This document shows, piece by piece, positions 6,655 through 6,759 of a DNA stretch of 6,759 bases (positions are counted from its first letter, which is position 1; every line of letters begins with the position of its first letter). The position numbers and the translations under genes are program-made. The DNA lies in contig AQRZ01000014.1 of assembly GCA_000402835.1 (NCBI GenBank), forward strand, positions 1 to 6,759, in the 5' to 3' direction. This DNA is from Synergistetes bacterium JGI 0000079-D21 (GTDB lineage Bacteria; Synergistota; Synergistia; Synergistales; 79-D21). The notes beneath the pieces are model-generated. The model ran no database searches and was not told where the DNA came from. It worked only from the letters and a program-made list of their open reading frames with translations.

Positions 6655-6759
6655 GGCAATTCATGTTAAAGTAACTCAAGAGTCTGTCCTCCCTGCGAGG
6701 TGCCGGACCGTGGCCTTTTCTTTTCTTTTTCGCGGGTGTTCGCGCAATTGCCATGCATC

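Noticed and set aside
6710..6745. T-rich tract next to CGCG(GGTGTT)CGCG as a terminator
   Set aside because: On the plus strand the T-run precedes the short stem, and on the minus strand an A-rich run follows it, so neither orientation fits an intrinsic terminator.

Overview
All four genes that can be supported in this 6.8-kb window lie on the minus strand, so the map reads from right to left. Base composition is GC-rich by eye, and starts are ATG, GTG or TTG behind strong purine-rich ribosome binding sites. The largest gene belongs to the oxygen-sensitive 2-hydroxyacyl-CoA dehydratase activator family. Together these suggest an anaerobic, GC-rich bacterium, possibly of the Desulfobacterota (former Deltaproteobacteria) or a neighbouring phylum. 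That placement is inference, because no marker gene is present.

Layout, in order of transcription. (1) 6759-6599 is an AT-richer leader with a candidate sigma-70 promoter. (2) 6598-5471 encodes a 375-aa SAM-dependent RNA m5U methyltransferase of the TrmA/RlmC/RlmD family, with an N-terminal Fe-S cysteine set and no TRAM domain. (3) 5470-5351 is a gap with an extended -10 promoter candidate overlapping a short perfect inverted repeat. (4) 5350-4946 encodes a small membrane-anchored protein with a predicted extracytoplasmic beta-sandwich. (5) 4949-4050 encodes a PAS-GGDEF diguanylate cyclase whose start codon overlaps the stop of the previous gene. (6) After 62 bp, 3987 to the left edge encodes at least 1,329 residues of a very large fused protein: two BadF/BadG/BcrA/BcrD-type ATPase domains, a cysteine-rich linker, a DUF2229 domain and a dehydratase-like C-terminal region. 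Its C-terminus lies outside the window.

The methyltransferase looks like an independent housekeeping unit. The membrane protein and the cyclase are translationally coupled and may be co-transcribed with the giant activase-like gene. That would place a c-di-GMP enzyme beside a predicted ATP-driven low-potential electron-transfer protein, but the functional link is only an inference from position. The giant protein is the item most worth following. Its double ATPase half could hold one [4Fe-4S] cluster as an intramolecular pseudo-dimer, and its first ATPase copy has a degraded phosphate-binding motif. No mobile element, CRISPR array, tRNA or rRNA was seen.
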